Shown piece by piece: positions 32,932 to 41,346 of a stretch of 63,552 nucleotides of DNA (positions are counted from its first letter, which is position 1; each line of letters opens with the position of its first letter). The notes under the pieces were generated by a model that worked only from the letters and a program-made list of their open reading frames with translations, ran no database searches and had not been told where the DNA came from. A program made the position numbers and the translations under genes. The DNA lies in contig JAAYEH010000107.1 in the NCBI GenBank assembly GCA_012728855.1, positions 1 to 63,552 on the forward strand, written 5' to 3'. Source of the stretch: Rhodopirellula sp. GTDB taxonomy: Bacteria; Planctomycetota; Planctomycetia; Pirellulales; Thermoguttaceae.

Positions 32932-33486
32932 ATGGCATCGCTCAAAGGTCACGTCCTGGTCGCCTCTCCCTACCTGGTCGATCCGAATTTCGTCCGGACC
33001 GTGGTGCTAATGCTACACCATAGCGACGAAGGCGCGTTTGGCGTGGTGCTGAATCGTCCCGCCGAGAATAGTGTCAAAGATCTTTGGGAGAAAATCGGCG
33101 AGGGAGGCTGCGACAACGAGCAAGTGGTCCATTTCGGCGGCCCGGTTTCGGGGCCGCTGATGGCGCTGCACACGCTCCAGGGGGCGAGCGAAACGGAGGT
33201 GTTCCCCGGGCTCTATTTCGCCGCGCAACGGGAGAATCTCGAAAAGATCTTGCGGCAGGACAAGCATCCCGTCCGTATCTTCGTCGGACATGCCGGCTGG
33301 GGCGGCGGGCAATTGGAGCAAGAGCTGGAGGAAGGCGCCTGGCTGACCAACCCCGCCAAGGCGGAATTCGTCTTTTACGAGCGAGAGAGCGACCTCTGGA
33401 AAAACGTCTCGAAGCAGATTGGAGACAACCTGCTCGTGCAAGTGACGGGGATCAAGCGATTGCCCGACGATCCCTCGCTCAACTGA
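32932..33486 (+). CDS. YqgE/AlgH family protein (UPF0301)
   Basis: A 184-residue cytosolic protein of the AlgH family. Recognised by HVLVASPYLVDPNFVRTVVLMLHH, the GAFGVVLNRP motif, VHFGGPVSG and IFVGHAGWGGGQLEQELEEGAW, all invariant family segments. The biochemical role of the family is still unclear (linked to alginate regulation in Pseudomonas). It follows the secretion locus after 42 bases but is likely independent. Its last codons are part of a short repeat unit. Confidence 0.93.
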   Translation: MASLKGHVLVASPYLVDPNFVRTVVLMLHHSDEGAFGVVLNRPAENSVKDLWEKIGEGGCDNEQVVHFGGPVSGPLMALHTLQGASETEVFPGLYFAAQRENLEKILRQDKHPVRIFVGHAGWGGGQLEQELEEGAWLTNPAKAEFVFYERESDLWKNVSKQIGDNLLVQVTGIKRLPDDPSLN

Positions 33487-33526
33487 GCGCAGAGCGGGCC
33501 CTCGCTCAATTGAGCGCAGAGCGGGC
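33474..33526. repeat. Two tandem copies of a 26-bp unit with an inner palindrome
   Basis: Units CCTCGCTCAA-C/T-TGAGCGCAGAGCGGG are repeated head to tail; the second copy contains the perfect palindrome CGCTCAATTGAGCG and the first a one-step variant. They overlap the stop codon of the AlgH gene and touch the end of the convergent SHOCT gene, so they may act as a shared terminator-like hairpin. Only two units are present, so this is not a CRISPR. Confidence 0.75.
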
Positions 33527-33741
33527 TACTGCTTCCGCTGCAATTCTTCGAGGCAGCGTTCAAATTCGTTGTCGTCGATTTCACCGTCGACATAGCGACG
33601 GCGGAGCAAGGCTTCCGCGTCTTCCCGCGACTCCCGCCGAGGCGCCACACAGACCAGCCAAAGAATCACAGCCAGCACGGCCACACATATCGCCAGCCAC
33701 ACAGACGCAGTAAACAGGTTCACTTCCCACCATCCGCTCAT
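33526..33741 (-). CDS. Small membrane protein with a SHOCT-like tail
   Basis: A 71-residue protein: a short periplasmic start, one transmembrane helix (TASVWLAICVAVLAVILWLVCV) and a C-terminal amphipathic domain (EALLRRRYVDGEIDDNEFERCLEEL) that matches the SHOCT motif, a short oligomerisation module. The ATG at 33741 is preferred over a longer frame because the extension has no Shine-Dalgarno and is basic/low complexity; upstream AAAATACCC is a weak ribosome site. It is convergent with AlgH across the short repeat. Function unknown. Confidence 0.75.
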   Translation of the reverse strand: MSGWWEVNLFTASVWLAICVAVLAVILWLVCVAPRRESREDAEALLRRRYVDGEIDDNEFERCLEELQRKQ

Positions 33742-33862
33742 GGGTATTTTCCTCCGTTTGTGCCGAGCGGTCGGCTTAGGGCTGGTCGAGTGATAAGTAT
33801 CAGAGACCATTTGCCGGATACCGGCCCTCCGGGTGCTTTGCGCAAATAGTCCCTGACATTTA

Positions 33863-33960
33863 GAGCCTATCCCAAAACCTTGGCGGAGAGGGGGACAGGC
33901 ACATTTTGCTCCGAAGACTCCGCAAAATGAGCCAGTCCCCGGCGGTTTTGGGATAGGCTC
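33863..33960. repeat. 98-bp REP-like palindrome, copy C
   Basis: Effectively identical to copy A over its full length, ending GGATAGGCTC. It lies alone in the space between the small SHOCT gene and the HMA gene. Confidence 0.92.
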
Positions 33961-34141
33961 TTATTTCCCAGCCGTTGTTTGTGAGCATTTTTCGTGCCGT
34001 GTTCGGAACAGTTTCTGCAATAGAATTCGTCGTTCGGATCGGCCGCCTTGGGCGTCACAAGGGCACGCCCGACCCGACAAGATGTCGCGTAGGCGGTTTT
34101 TTAAGCGACACCTTATCCGCACAGAAAGGCGAAGTAGCAAA

Positions 34142-34390
34142 ATGGCTGAAACAATCGACCATTCCGAAAACCGGGAGCTTGCCGCAGCCGAATTCTCGGT
34201 TACCGGCATGAAATGCGCCGGCTGCGAACAAGCAATCTCGAATGCACTTAAGAAACATCCCGCGGTTGCGTCAGTCGACGCCCAGGCCGCCGAAGGTAGG
34301 GTTCGTGTCAGGCTCCTCTCTCCAGTCGAGCGTGAGGAACTGGCGCAGCGGATCGAAGCGGCTGGTTTCGGTGTGAATTTCGAGAAATAA
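34142..34390 (+). CDS. Heavy-metal-associated (HMA) domain protein
   Basis: An 82-residue protein with the metallochaperone fold: the metal loop is GMKCAGC (Cys-x-x-Cys near residues 24-27), followed by QAISNALKKHPAVASVDAQAAEGRVRV and a terminal strand GFGVNF. Such proteins bind Cu(I) or related soft metals and deliver them to P-type ATPases. No copper ATPase is adjacent here, so the partner is elsewhere. The ATG has AGGCGAAGTAGCAAA upstream (GGCG weak site). It faces the GlcN6P-deaminase gene end to end. Confidence 0.88.
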   Translation: MAETIDHSENRELAAAEFSVTGMKCAGCEQAISNALKKHPAVASVDAQAAEGRVRVRLLSPVEREELAQRIEAAGFGVNFEK

Positions 34391-34397
34391 TGGATTC

Positions 34398-35330
34398 TTA
34401 ATGCATCTCGGTCGCCACGGTGCCGATGGCGGGGCGATAGAAATTGAACTGCACGTTGGGGTGATCGGCCAACAGCGACATCGGCACGGACGGGTCGGGC
34501 AGCTTCTTGGCGATCATGTAGCTCGTCAGCCGCATGCCGAAGGGGTTGTCGTGGGTGCCGGCCTGCCAGATCGAGACCTTCTCCGCCTTCCAGGTTTCAA
34601 AGGGGCCGACGGTCGCCGCTTTGGTCGGCACCAGGGCGACTTGGCCGCCGCCGGAGGTGCGGGCGTTTTGCACGATCGTCATGGGGTGCAGTTCGGTGAC
34701 GCGAGTCTTGAGCTTGCGGTACTCTTCCGGGGAGGGCGGATTGTCTTTGTACTTGCCCTTGCGACGGGGCGGATCGTTGAAGGCCCAATGCTTCACCTCG
34801 CCCTGCCCGCCCTGCATCACCAGGCAACGCACCTCGTCATAGGTCTTGGAGTAGGCGGCCAGATCGCCGGTGGGAAAGTGCAGGTGGTCGTTGGGTATCC
34901 GCAGGTTCTTGTTGATCCGCTTGAAGCAAAGGTCCATGTCGGCCTTGGCGAAACTGAGCGGATGGTTCGCGGGGACGGGATTGCCTTGCTCGTCGACCCA
35001 CTCGTCCATTCCCCAGAAATGAGCATTGCGAAGGTCCAACTCCAACTCGTTCACCAGCCGGGTGACCAGCGGCAATTGCTCGGTCGGGCCGATCGGACCG
35101 CAGATGCCGCAGGGATTGTCGGCGGTCGATTGCTTCCAGGCGGTAATGTATTCCAACGCCTCGGCCAGATAGAAATCCTCCAGCGAATCATAGAAGATCA
35201 CTTGGAAGCCGGGCCGCGAGAGCTTTTCCATGTCTTTGAGGGTCAGTTTCGCCACGTCGTTCAACAGTTGCGGGTCGAGCGTCGTGTAGTCCCACCAATC
35301 CGGGGCGACTTTGCTGATCGGACGTGCCAT
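34398..35330 (-). CDS. Glucosamine-6-phosphate deaminase-like protein (NagB family)
   Basis: A 310-residue protein of the NagB/6-phosphogluconolactonase superfamily. Segments such as [21 protein letters not shown] (active-site loop), [26 protein letters not shown] (the conserved DEW region) and the tail [20 protein letters not shown] fit the fold. It probably isomerises/deaminates an amino-sugar phosphate, releasing ammonia. It is 31 bases downstream of a PIG-L deacetylase gene on the same strand, so deacetylation and deamination of an amino sugar would be consecutive steps. The exact sugar is unknown, and the sequence is divergent from enterobacterial NagB. Confidence 0.82.
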   Translation of the reverse strand: MARPISKVAPDWWDYTTLDPQLLNDVAKLTLKDMEKLSRPGFQVIFYDSLEDFYLAEALEYITAWKQSTADNPCGICGPIGPTEQLPLVTRLVNELELDLRNAHFWGMDEWVDEQGNPVPANHPLSFAKADMDLCFKRINKNLRIPNDHLHFPTGDLAAYSKTYDEVRCLVMQGGQGEVKHWAFNDPPRRKGKYKDNPPSPEEYRKLKTRVTELHPMTIVQNARTSGGGQVALVPTKAATVGPFETWKAEKVSIWQAGTHDNPFGMRLTSYMIAKKLPDPSVPMSLLADHPNVQFNFYRPAIGTVATEMH

Positions 35331-35361
35331 CGAAGTTCTCCTTGTCAGTAAAACAGGCGGG

Positions 35362-36132
35362 TTATACGAGAATGCTGCCGTCGCTGCCGAACAGTGCGGC
35401 CAACAGGTCGTTTTTCGGATAGGCGTGCCCCCGATGCTGCACGAACGCCTCCGCGGCGGCCACGCCGGCTTGCCGGCCGCGCATCGACATGTGCCGTTTC
35501 ATCGTCTCGGTGTATTCGTCCATGCCGTGATGGGCCATGAGCCAGTCGCGCTGGCTGGCATGGCAGGCCAGCATCTCGGTCTTCTTCTCCATCTGGAACG
35601 TGACATCGACGTACGTGGTCGGCTGGACGGGGTTGCCCAACGGGTCGATTCCTTCCACGGGATCGCAATAGTAGAGGTACGGAGTAGCCGAGCCTTCCAG
35701 AACGGGAAGCTCGGAAACATTCGGCCCGGCATAGAGGAAGCTGGCCGCCCGCGCCAGCAGCGACGCCTGCTCGTGGTCCATCATGTAATCCTTGGCGGCG
35801 TGGGCGAAGACGAGCGAAGGGGCGATGCGGCGGAAGAGATCGTAGGTCTTTCGCAACGCCGCCTTGTCGTAGACCACGAAACCATCCTTCTCGTCGATGC
35901 AGTGGTACGTCGCGCCGATCAACGCGGCGGCCTTGGTTGCTTCCCGGGTGCGGATGCTGCTGATGTCCCAGCGGTTCTGGGTCGCCGTGCCGCAGTCGCC
36001 GGGCGCCGCCGTGGCGATGTGCAACTGCCAGCCCCGCTCGGCCAACCGCATCATCGTGCCGGTGCAGAGAAATTCGGCGTCATCGGGATGGGCCAGAAAC
36101 GCCAGGGCTACGCGTCTTTCCGGTTCGTTCAT
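35362..36132 (-). CDS. PIG-L family deacetylase
   Basis: A 256-residue zinc hydrolase of the LmbE/PIG-L family, removing an N-acetyl group from an amino sugar conjugate. Diagnostic motifs are [17 protein letters not shown] (the HPDD zinc motif at about residue 15) and [15 protein letters not shown]; a later His comes from [12 protein letters not shown]. The ATG at 36132 was selected because the earlier in-frame starts run into the palindrome-bearing spacer. It pairs with the deaminase-like gene downstream. Confidence 0.88.
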   Translation of the reverse strand: MNEPERRVALAFLAHPDDAEFLCTGTMMRLAERGWQLHIATAAPGDCGTATQNRWDISSIRTREATKAAALIGATYHCIDEKDGFVVYDKAALRKTYDLFRRIAPSLVFAHAAKDYMMDHEQASLLARAASFLYAGPNVSELPVLEGSATPYLYYCDPVEGIDPLGNPVQPTTYVDVTFQMEKKTEMLACHASQRDWLMAHHGMDEYTETMKRHMSMRGRQAGVAAAEAFVQHRGHAYPKNDLLAALFGSDGSILV

Positions 36133-36544
36133 TGTCTTGGTGCTCGCTGGAGTCTTTGTCCGTAATTGCTGCGCGCCGTGCGCTTGCTTCGCTCGTTGAA
36201 CCACAACGGCCAACGGCCTGCGCGCGACTTGCCGTGGCGGGCCTTGTGGCCGTCTCCCGCGCAGGCCGTTGGCCGTTGCGGTTCAACGATTTCGATCGCG
36301 GTCGAAAGCCGCACGAGTGAATAATCCGAGCGGGCTCTACGTCACGCGTGACCTGTCAGTATACCCACCCGCCCACGAATGAAAAGAACCATCGGCAAAC
36401 GGCGGAGTGTACGTCCCGATTCGATCGTGAACACCCCCCCCATTCCGGGAGAGGCCTCACGGCCGGCGTCTTGCACTTTCGCCCGAACTTCGCCAAGATC
36501 ACAACATCGCCAAGGGGAATTCTCGTTTTTGAGGAGGTTCGACG
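36133..36544. other. Divergent spacer with promoter region and a large inverted repeat
   Basis: This 412-base spacer separates the PIG-L/deaminase pair (minus) from the oxidoreductase/UroD pair (plus). It holds the inverted repeat listed next and a run of CCCCCCC at about 36437-36444. The start of the plus-strand unit has a clear ribosome site (GAGGAGG at about 36531). No promoter hexamers could be assigned with confidence. Confidence 0.5.
36195..36287. repeat. Inverted repeat with 30-bp arms
   Basis: The left arm begins GTTGAACCACAACGGCCAAC and the right arm ends GGCCGTTGCGGTTCAAC; over 30 bases the arms differ at one position. The loop is about 33 bases and GC-rich. It sits in the divergent spacer and could be a REP-type element; a folded RNA hairpin or a protein-binding site are alternatives. 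Confidence 0.88.
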
Positions 36545-37570
36545 ATGATCGACGGCAAGCTGGGAGTGGCCATCCACGGGGCGGGCAAGGTCGCCTACGC
36601 ACATGCGGCAAGCTGGCGGAAGAATCCGCACGTTCGAATTGTCTCGGTCGGCAGCCGCAAGAAAGAGAGCGCCCAGCGCCTGATCGATCAACTCGGCCTG
36701 GACTGCGAAGCGAGCGACGACTACGAGAAAGTCCTCCAGGACGATCGGGTCGATATCGTCAATCTCAGCGGTCCGAACCACGTCCACACCCCACAGGGAA
36801 TCGCCGCGGCGGAAGTCGGCAAGCACATTCTCATCGAGAAGCCGATGTGCATTTCGATGGAGGAGAACCGTGCCCTGCGCGACGCGGTGGCCAAAGCCGG
36901 CGTGAAGAGCGTCGTCAGTTTCGTACTCCGCTGGAACCCGTTGTTCGACAATATCAAGTCGCTGCTGGCCCAGAAAGCGATCGGCGAACTATTCTACATC
37001 GAGGTCGACTATTGGCACGGGCTGGGCGAGTGGTGGACCGGCTGGGAGTGGGGGCATAAGTACGAATCGGGCCGCAGCACCATGCTCACCGGCGGATGTC
37101 ACGCGGTCGACGCCATCCGCTGGTTCGCCGGCGAGGAGATCGTCGAGGTCTCGGCGTTCGGCAACAACCAAAAAGGGAAGTTCGAGTACGACGCCAACGT
37201 GGTAGCCGTACTCAAGTTCGCCGGAGGAGCGATCGGCAAGACCTCGGCGCTGTTCGACGCCGACATGCCTTACCAGTTCAACATCGACCTGGCCGGCACG
37301 GAAGGGACGATCCGCGACAATCGCGTCTGGTCCAAGAAGCTCTTTCCCGGGCAGACCGGCTGGACCACGATGCAGACCGTTTTGCCCGATTCCGGCGCCG
37401 TCGAGCATCACCCCTTCGACTTTGAGGTCGATCACCTGGTCGACTGCATCCTCGAAAACCGCGAGTCGCACGTGAACATCGCCGACGCCTACCGTACCCA
37501 CGAGGTCTGCATGGCGATCGACTGCTCCATTGCCGAAGGGGGCAAACCGATCAAATTGCCGCTGTCGTAG
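36545..37570 (+). CDS. Gfo/Idh/MocA family oxidoreductase
   Basis: A 341-residue cytosolic NAD(P)-dependent sugar/inositol-type dehydrogenase. The Rossmann motif is LGVAIHGAGKVAYAHAAS, and the catalytic-lysine motif is HILIEKPMCISMEEN (EKP). The C-terminal domain has GGCHAVDAIRWFAGEEIVEVSAFG. The start has GAGGAGG at 7-13 bases. It is followed 12 bases later by a UroD-like gene. The substrate is unknown; the neighbours suggest a role in breakdown of a modified or amino sugar. Confidence 0.9.
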   Translation: MIDGKLGVAIHGAGKVAYAHAASWRKNPHVRIVSVGSRKKESAQRLIDQLGLDCEASDDYEKVLQDDRVDIVNLSGPNHVHTPQGIAAAEVGKHILIEKPMCISMEENRALRDAVAKAGVKSVVSFVLRWNPLFDNIKSLLAQKAIGELFYIEVDYWHGLGEWWTGWEWGHKYESGRSTMLTGGCHAVDAIRWFAGEEIVEVSAFGNNQKGKFEYDANVVAVLKFAGGAIGKTSALFDADMPYQFNIDLAGTEGTIRDNRVWSKKLFPGQTGWTTMQTVLPDSGAVEHHPFDFEVDHLVDCILENRESHVNIADAYRTHEVCMAIDCSIAEGGKPIKLPLS

Positions 37571-37582
37571 AAAAGGTTGACC

Positions 37583-38635
37583 ATGACTCCTCGAGAGCGC
37601 TGGCTCGCACTGCTTCACGGCGAACGGCCCGACCGCATTCCGACTGACTATCAGGCGACGGCCGAGGTAACCATCCGGCTGCTTGCCGATCTCGGCTGCG
37701 CCGATGAGACCGCCTTGTGGAAAAGACTCCACATCGACCGGCGCAAGACCCTGGAGCCGAAATGGAAGCTTTCGCATCACCCGGACGATCCGGCGGCCGA
37801 CATGTGGGGCATCCACTATCGCAAGGCCGATTACGGCACGGGCGTCTACGATGAGCCGATTCACATGCCGCTGGCCGCCGTCGAGACGGTCGAGGAAGTC
37901 CATGCCCACCGCTGGCCTTCGCCCGACGATTTCGACTACGAGGCCATCACCCGCGCGCTGGCGGAAGATGACGGCGAGTACCCGATCCACGTCGGCATCT
38001 ACGAACCGTTTCTTCTTTACGGCTACCTGCGGGGGCTGGAGAGGGCCTTCGAAGATCTGCTACTGCGACCGGAAATCGCCGACGCCGTTCTCGGCCACAT
38101 CGTCGACTTCTACGAGCCGTTCAACCGCCGCAGCTTCGAGGCGGGTCGTGGGCGGATCGATACGACCTACGTCGCCGAGGATCTCGGCGCCCAGACCGGT
38201 CCGCTGATGAGCCTGAAGACCTATCGGCGGTTTCTCTTGCCGAACCAGAAGAAGATGGCCGAGCTGGCCCGTTCGTTCGGCATCCACGTGATGTACCACA
38301 CCGACGGCGCCGCCCGCCTGTTTCTGCCCGATCTGGTCGACACGGTCGGGATCGAGATTCTCAATCCGATCCAGTGGCGCTGCCCCGGCATGGAGCGGGA
38401 GAGGCTGGTGGCCGACTTCGGCGACCGGATCATTTTCCACGGCTCGATCGACAACCAGCAGACGTTGGCCTTCGGTACGGTCGAGGACGTGGTCCGCGAA
38501 GTCCGCGAGAGCGTGGAGATTTATCGCAACGCCCGCTGGATCTGCGCCCCCTGCCATAACCTCCAGCCGGTCAGCCCGACGGAGAATGTGGTGGCGATGT
38601 ACGAGGCGATCCATGATTTAGGAGTGCTTTTGTAG
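37583..38635 (+). CDS. Uroporphyrinogen decarboxylase-like protein (UroD/MtaA superfamily)
   Basis: A 350-residue TIM-barrel protein. The N-terminus TPRERWLALLHGERPDRIPTDY is the standard opening of non-heme URO-D-like proteins, and later come LLLRPEIADAVLGHIVDFYEP, MYHTDGAARLFLPDLVDTVGIEILNPIQW and IIFHGSIDNQQTLAFGTVEDVVREV. Such planctomycete paralogues probably act as cobalamin- or methyl-transfer-related demethylases rather than in heme synthesis, because true HemE motifs (PVWxMRQAGR) are missing. The ATG at 37583 is used; the extension by two codons (TTG) is less likely. A second UroD-like gene lies at 48597-49859. Confidence 0.85.
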   Translation: MTPRERWLALLHGERPDRIPTDYQATAEVTIRLLADLGCADETALWKRLHIDRRKTLEPKWKLSHHPDDPAADMWGIHYRKADYGTGVYDEPIHMPLAAVETVEEVHAHRWPSPDDFDYEAITRALAEDDGEYPIHVGIYEPFLLYGYLRGLERAFEDLLLRPEIADAVLGHIVDFYEPFNRRSFEAGRGRIDTTYVAEDLGAQTGPLMSLKTYRRFLLPNQKKMAELARSFGIHVMYHTDGAARLFLPDLVDTVGIEILNPIQWRCPGMERERLVADFGDRIIFHGSIDNQQTLAFGTVEDVVREVRESVEIYRNARWICAPCHNLQPVSPTENVVAMYEAIHDLGVLL

Positions 38636-38702
38636 TGACGGCTTACGAGTTGCGAGGCAAGCAACTGGCCGCTTATCGCCGTAAAAGGCGTAGGAGGGGC
38701 AA

Positions 38703-38903
38703 ATGAGCAAGCAAGCGTTTCCGCCGGGATGGGATCAAGACCACGTGCAGCGCCTGATCGCCCATTACGACGAGATGGACGACGAGGAAATGGTAGCCGA
38801 AGACGAGGCTGCCTTGGAGATGGATGGGCAAACGCTCATGGTGATCCCGACCGAACTGGTGCCGGAGGTGCGCGAATTGCTATCTCGCAAAGCGACCGCC
38901 TGA
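38703..38903 (+). CDS. Small conserved hypothetical protein
   Basis: A 66-residue acidic protein (MSKQAFPPGWDQDHVQRLIA start), rich in Glu/Asp in the middle (DEMDDEEMVAEDEAA) and ending IPTELVPEVRELLSRK. A strong ribosome site (AGGAGGGGCAA) precedes the ATG. The helical, antitoxin-like layout is reminiscent of small proteins common in planctomycete and cyanobacterial genomes, but no toxin partner follows, so I call it only hypothetical. Confidence 0.7.
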   Translation: MSKQAFPPGWDQDHVQRLIAHYDEMDDEEMVAEDEAALEMDGQTLMVIPTELVPEVRELLSRKATA

Positions 38904-39368
38904 CAATAAGCCGGGCTGCTTAGCAACCCGGCTGCTTGATGTCGTGACGGACGGCTGTAAATATCCGCGGCGGGGGCAGTATCCACGGCCGTTTACGGTC
39001 GTTTTCCGCCGCGGGCGGTTAGCCTCGGCATTGATGCCGGGATGGCCGGCCCGTCGTCATCGTCACTCGTTCACGCCCGTTTACGGGCGTTGCTCCTGTG
39101 GCTTGAGCCGTGTCCTGAACGTCGCGCCGGACCGGCGCCGCCTACCCTGTGTCGGTAGGATCGCACGGCGAACATACTACAGCTCAAGCCGCGCGGAGTA
39201 AAGCCCGTAAACGGGCTTGAATAAGCAGTGGGGGCGGGCAATGCCTCCCCGGCATCAATGCCGGGGCTGTGACGCTTTGCGGCAAAGGGCCATGAATGGC
39301 CCTCGTGCTCGCCCAGATCCAACGCGCACCGTGACAGTCGATGCGACAGCTATTTCTCGAACGAGGCG
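38904..39368. other. Non-coding space filled with palindromes
   Basis: Around 465 bases without a gene. It contains several hairpins: CGGCCGTTTACGGTCG, CGGCATTGATGCCG, GCCCGTTTACGGGC, GCCCGTAAACGGGC and CCCCGGCATCAATGCCGGGG. The CGGCATTGATGCCG / CATCAATG units and the GCCCGTTTACGGGC units recur twice each in opposite orientation, so larger stems can form between about 39000 and 39275. Confidence 0.8.
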
Positions 39369-39539
39369 TTAATGCGTCTGCCCGCCCTCTGGCGCAGCAG
39401 TGAGATTTCTCGTCATCTGCGCGATCTCGTATCCGCCCTTGATGCCCACATAGAACAGCAGCAGGGCGTACCAGGCGATCGATCCGAAAATCATGGCGGT
39501 CCAGAACAATACGAGCGGATTCCAAACGATCTCGTTCAT
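39369..39539 (-). CDS. 56-residue membrane microprotein coupled to the SSS symporter
   Basis: Minus-strand gene whose ATG overlaps the stop of the symporter gene by 4 bases (ATGA). It encodes 56 residues: MNEIVWNPLVLFWTAM, then a single transmembrane helix to about residue 31 (IAWYALLLFYVGIKGGYE), and a short cytoplasmic tail ending PEGGQTH. The tight overlap indicates co-translation and a stoichiometric partner. Small membrane subunits of SSS transporters (DUF485, DUF3311, YhdT types) are known in other bacteria; this one is unlike those I can recognise. Confidence 0.8.
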   Translation of the reverse strand: MNEIVWNPLVLFWTAMIFGSIAWYALLLFYVGIKGGYEIAQMTRNLTAAPEGGQTH

Positions 39540-41101
39540 GACTGTTCGATCTCCTTCTTGCTAATCAGTCCCGGAATCGGCCCGGCAACGCCGGCGCCGA
39601 AGAACCGTGCCACGTAGGTGCCGACGATCATGCCGGCGAACGCCAGGGCAAAGGCGGCCAGGCCCGCCCATTCCGGCTTGATCTGCTGGGCCGGATCCTT
39701 GACGATGCCGTTGTAAATCAGGAACGTGATCGGCCCCACCGCGCCGAGCACCAGCGAAGCGATCGCACCCCAACTATTGGCCTTCTTCCAGTAGAGCGCC
39801 CCGACCAGCAGCGAAAACACACTGGCCAGATAGATGTTTCCCGTCACGGCCAGGTAGTCCCAGGCCCGACCGGGCATTTCATACCAGAGGCCGTAAAAGA
39901 CCAGAAAGATCCCGATCAAGACCACCAACGAACGCACGATGAGCAATTTGACCTTTGGCGAGGGGGGCGTTTTGACCAGCGGCATGACGATGTCGTTGTA
40001 GATCACCGTTGCCCAGGTCAGCAGGTATCCGCTGTCGGTCGACATTTCGGCCGCCAGCATCGCGGCGATCATCAGGCCGATCACCCCGGCCGGCAAAAGG
40101 GTGTTGAGATAGGTCGGCATGGCCGTCAGGCTGTCGACTCCCTCGGGCAGACCGCCTTGTTGCCAGAAGTAGTAGAAGGCCGCAGCGCCCCATAGCCCGG
40201 GGAGCGCAAAACGCCCGACGAAGTAGAAGGCCGTCCGCCGGTAGACTTTCTTGGCGGTGGCATCGTCGCGGGCGCTGAGCACGCGTGCGATGTTGGTCTG
40301 CCAGGTCGTCACCACGGCCAAGGCCAGAATTGCCTGCCAGACCACCCAGAACAAGCCGATTTCGGACGAGGCGAATGGGTTGAAGGGGTTGCCCATTTTG
40401 AAGGTTTCGTTGGTCGCCGTACTGACCAGCGTTGCGCCTTCTTGATTCGCCTGCCAGAGGCCGGTAATCAGATCGGTCCATCCGAGACTGCCGACGACAA
40501 GGACGGAAGTGACCACAATCCCCAGTCCCATGACCAAAAACTGAATAAAGTCGGTCACCAACACGGAGAGCATTCCGCCCAGCACCGTGTAGAGGAGCAC
40601 GATGGCCAGCAAGGAGGTCATGGTGATCTCCAGGTATTCCTTCGGCAGGCCGGTGACGTGGACGAGAAACTCGCCGCCCACCCGCAGAAAGATCCCCATG
40701 TTCAACACGCCGCCGAGCACCACCACGAGGCCGGCGAGCCAACGGACGTGTTTTCCGAATCGCTTTTCGAACAGTTCGGGAATGGTGATCACGTCGGTTC
40801 GCCGCAGCGGTCCGATGACGAAGCCGGTGAGCCCGACCGCCAGCATCGCCACCGCGATCAGCACGCCGGGCGTGGCGCCGGCAAAGCCGCTGCTGAAACC
40901 CATCTGGGCGGTGTACATCACGGTGACGATGCCCATCTCCGTGGCCGCCAGCGAGGCGATGCCCAGGTTGATGTCCATCTCCCGACCGGCCACGGCGAAG
41001 TCGTCCACGCCGCGGATGTACCGCCGCATCCAAATACCGGCGGCAACGCAAACCACCATATAGGCCGCAACGATCAGCCAGTCGATCGGTCCCAGCATCA
41101 T
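39536..41101 (-). CDS. Sodium:solute symporter (SSS family)
   Basis: A 521-residue transporter with about 13 transmembrane helices, from DWLIVAAYMVVCVAAGIWMRR onward. Family features include GREMDINLGIASLAATEMG, GFVIGPLRRTDVITIPELFEKRFG and AAMLAAEMSTDSGYLLTWATV, the sodium-site region. It imports a solute using the sodium gradient; the substrate is unknown, and a sugar or sugar acid is suggested by the surrounding genes. It starts with tandem ATGs (MMLG). Downstream it overlaps the microprotein gene by 4 bases. Confidence 0.9.
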   Translation of the reverse strand: MMLGPIDWLIVAAYMVVCVAAGIWMRRYIRGVDDFAVAGREMDINLGIASLAATEMGIVTVMYTAQMGFSSGFAGATPGVLIAVAMLAVGLTGFVIGPLRRTDVITIPELFEKRFGKHVRWLAGLVVVLGGVLNMGIFLRVGGEFLVHVTGLPKEYLEITMTSLLAIVLLYTVLGGMLSVLVTDFIQFLVMGLGIVVTSVLVVGSLGWTDLITGLWQANQEGATLVSTATNETFKMGNPFNPFASSEIGLFWVVWQAILALAVVTTWQTNIARVLSARDDATAKKVYRRTAFYFVGRFALPGLWGAAAFYYFWQQGGLPEGVDSLTAMPTYLNTLLPAGVIGLMIAAMLAAEMSTDSGYLLTWATVIYNDIVMPLVKTPPSPKVKLLIVRSLVVLIGIFLVFYGLWYEMPGRAWDYLAVTGNIYLASVFSLLVGALYWKKANSWGAIASLVLGAVGPITFLIYNGIVKDPAQQIKPEWAGLAAFALAFAGMIVGTYVARFFGAGVAGPIPGLISKKEIEQS

Positions 41102-41223
41102 CGCAAATGTCCCCTCTTGGCTCGGGCGCCCGCCGGGCGGGCATGGCGGAAGCGGAAAACCAGGAAAACGCGAGTATAATTGGCTTCACCGCGTGGATCA
41201 AGCGGACCGCGAAACCGGCGCGA

Positions 41224-41344
41224 AGTGTAGGCGGGACACTCCGTGGCCCGCCGGGCAAGACGATGGCGTAACGACAAAGTGAAGGCGGGCAGACCTCGCT
41301 GTTCGGCGCTTCCCCGTCCGGCCACGGAGTGTCCGGACTACACT
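41224..41344. repeat. Inverted repeat of the CACTCCGTGGCC family
   Basis: Arms AGTGTAGGCGGGACACTCCG and CGGAGTGTCCGGACTACACT, with a matching GTGGCC/GGCCAC inside, surround an about 70-base GC-rich centre. One arm alone occurs at 5401-5426. It separates the galactokinase-like gene from the symporter gene and may terminate transcription. Confidence 0.85.
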
Positions 41345-41346
41345 TC

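Noticed and set aside
33474..33526. Possible CRISPR or satellite
   Set aside because: Only two directly adjacent 26-bp units without spacers, and no cas gene in the window.
37583..38635. True hemE (uroporphyrinogen decarboxylase of heme synthesis)
   Set aside because: Lacks the PVWxMRQAGR-type signature and is one of two paralogues beside sugar enzymes.
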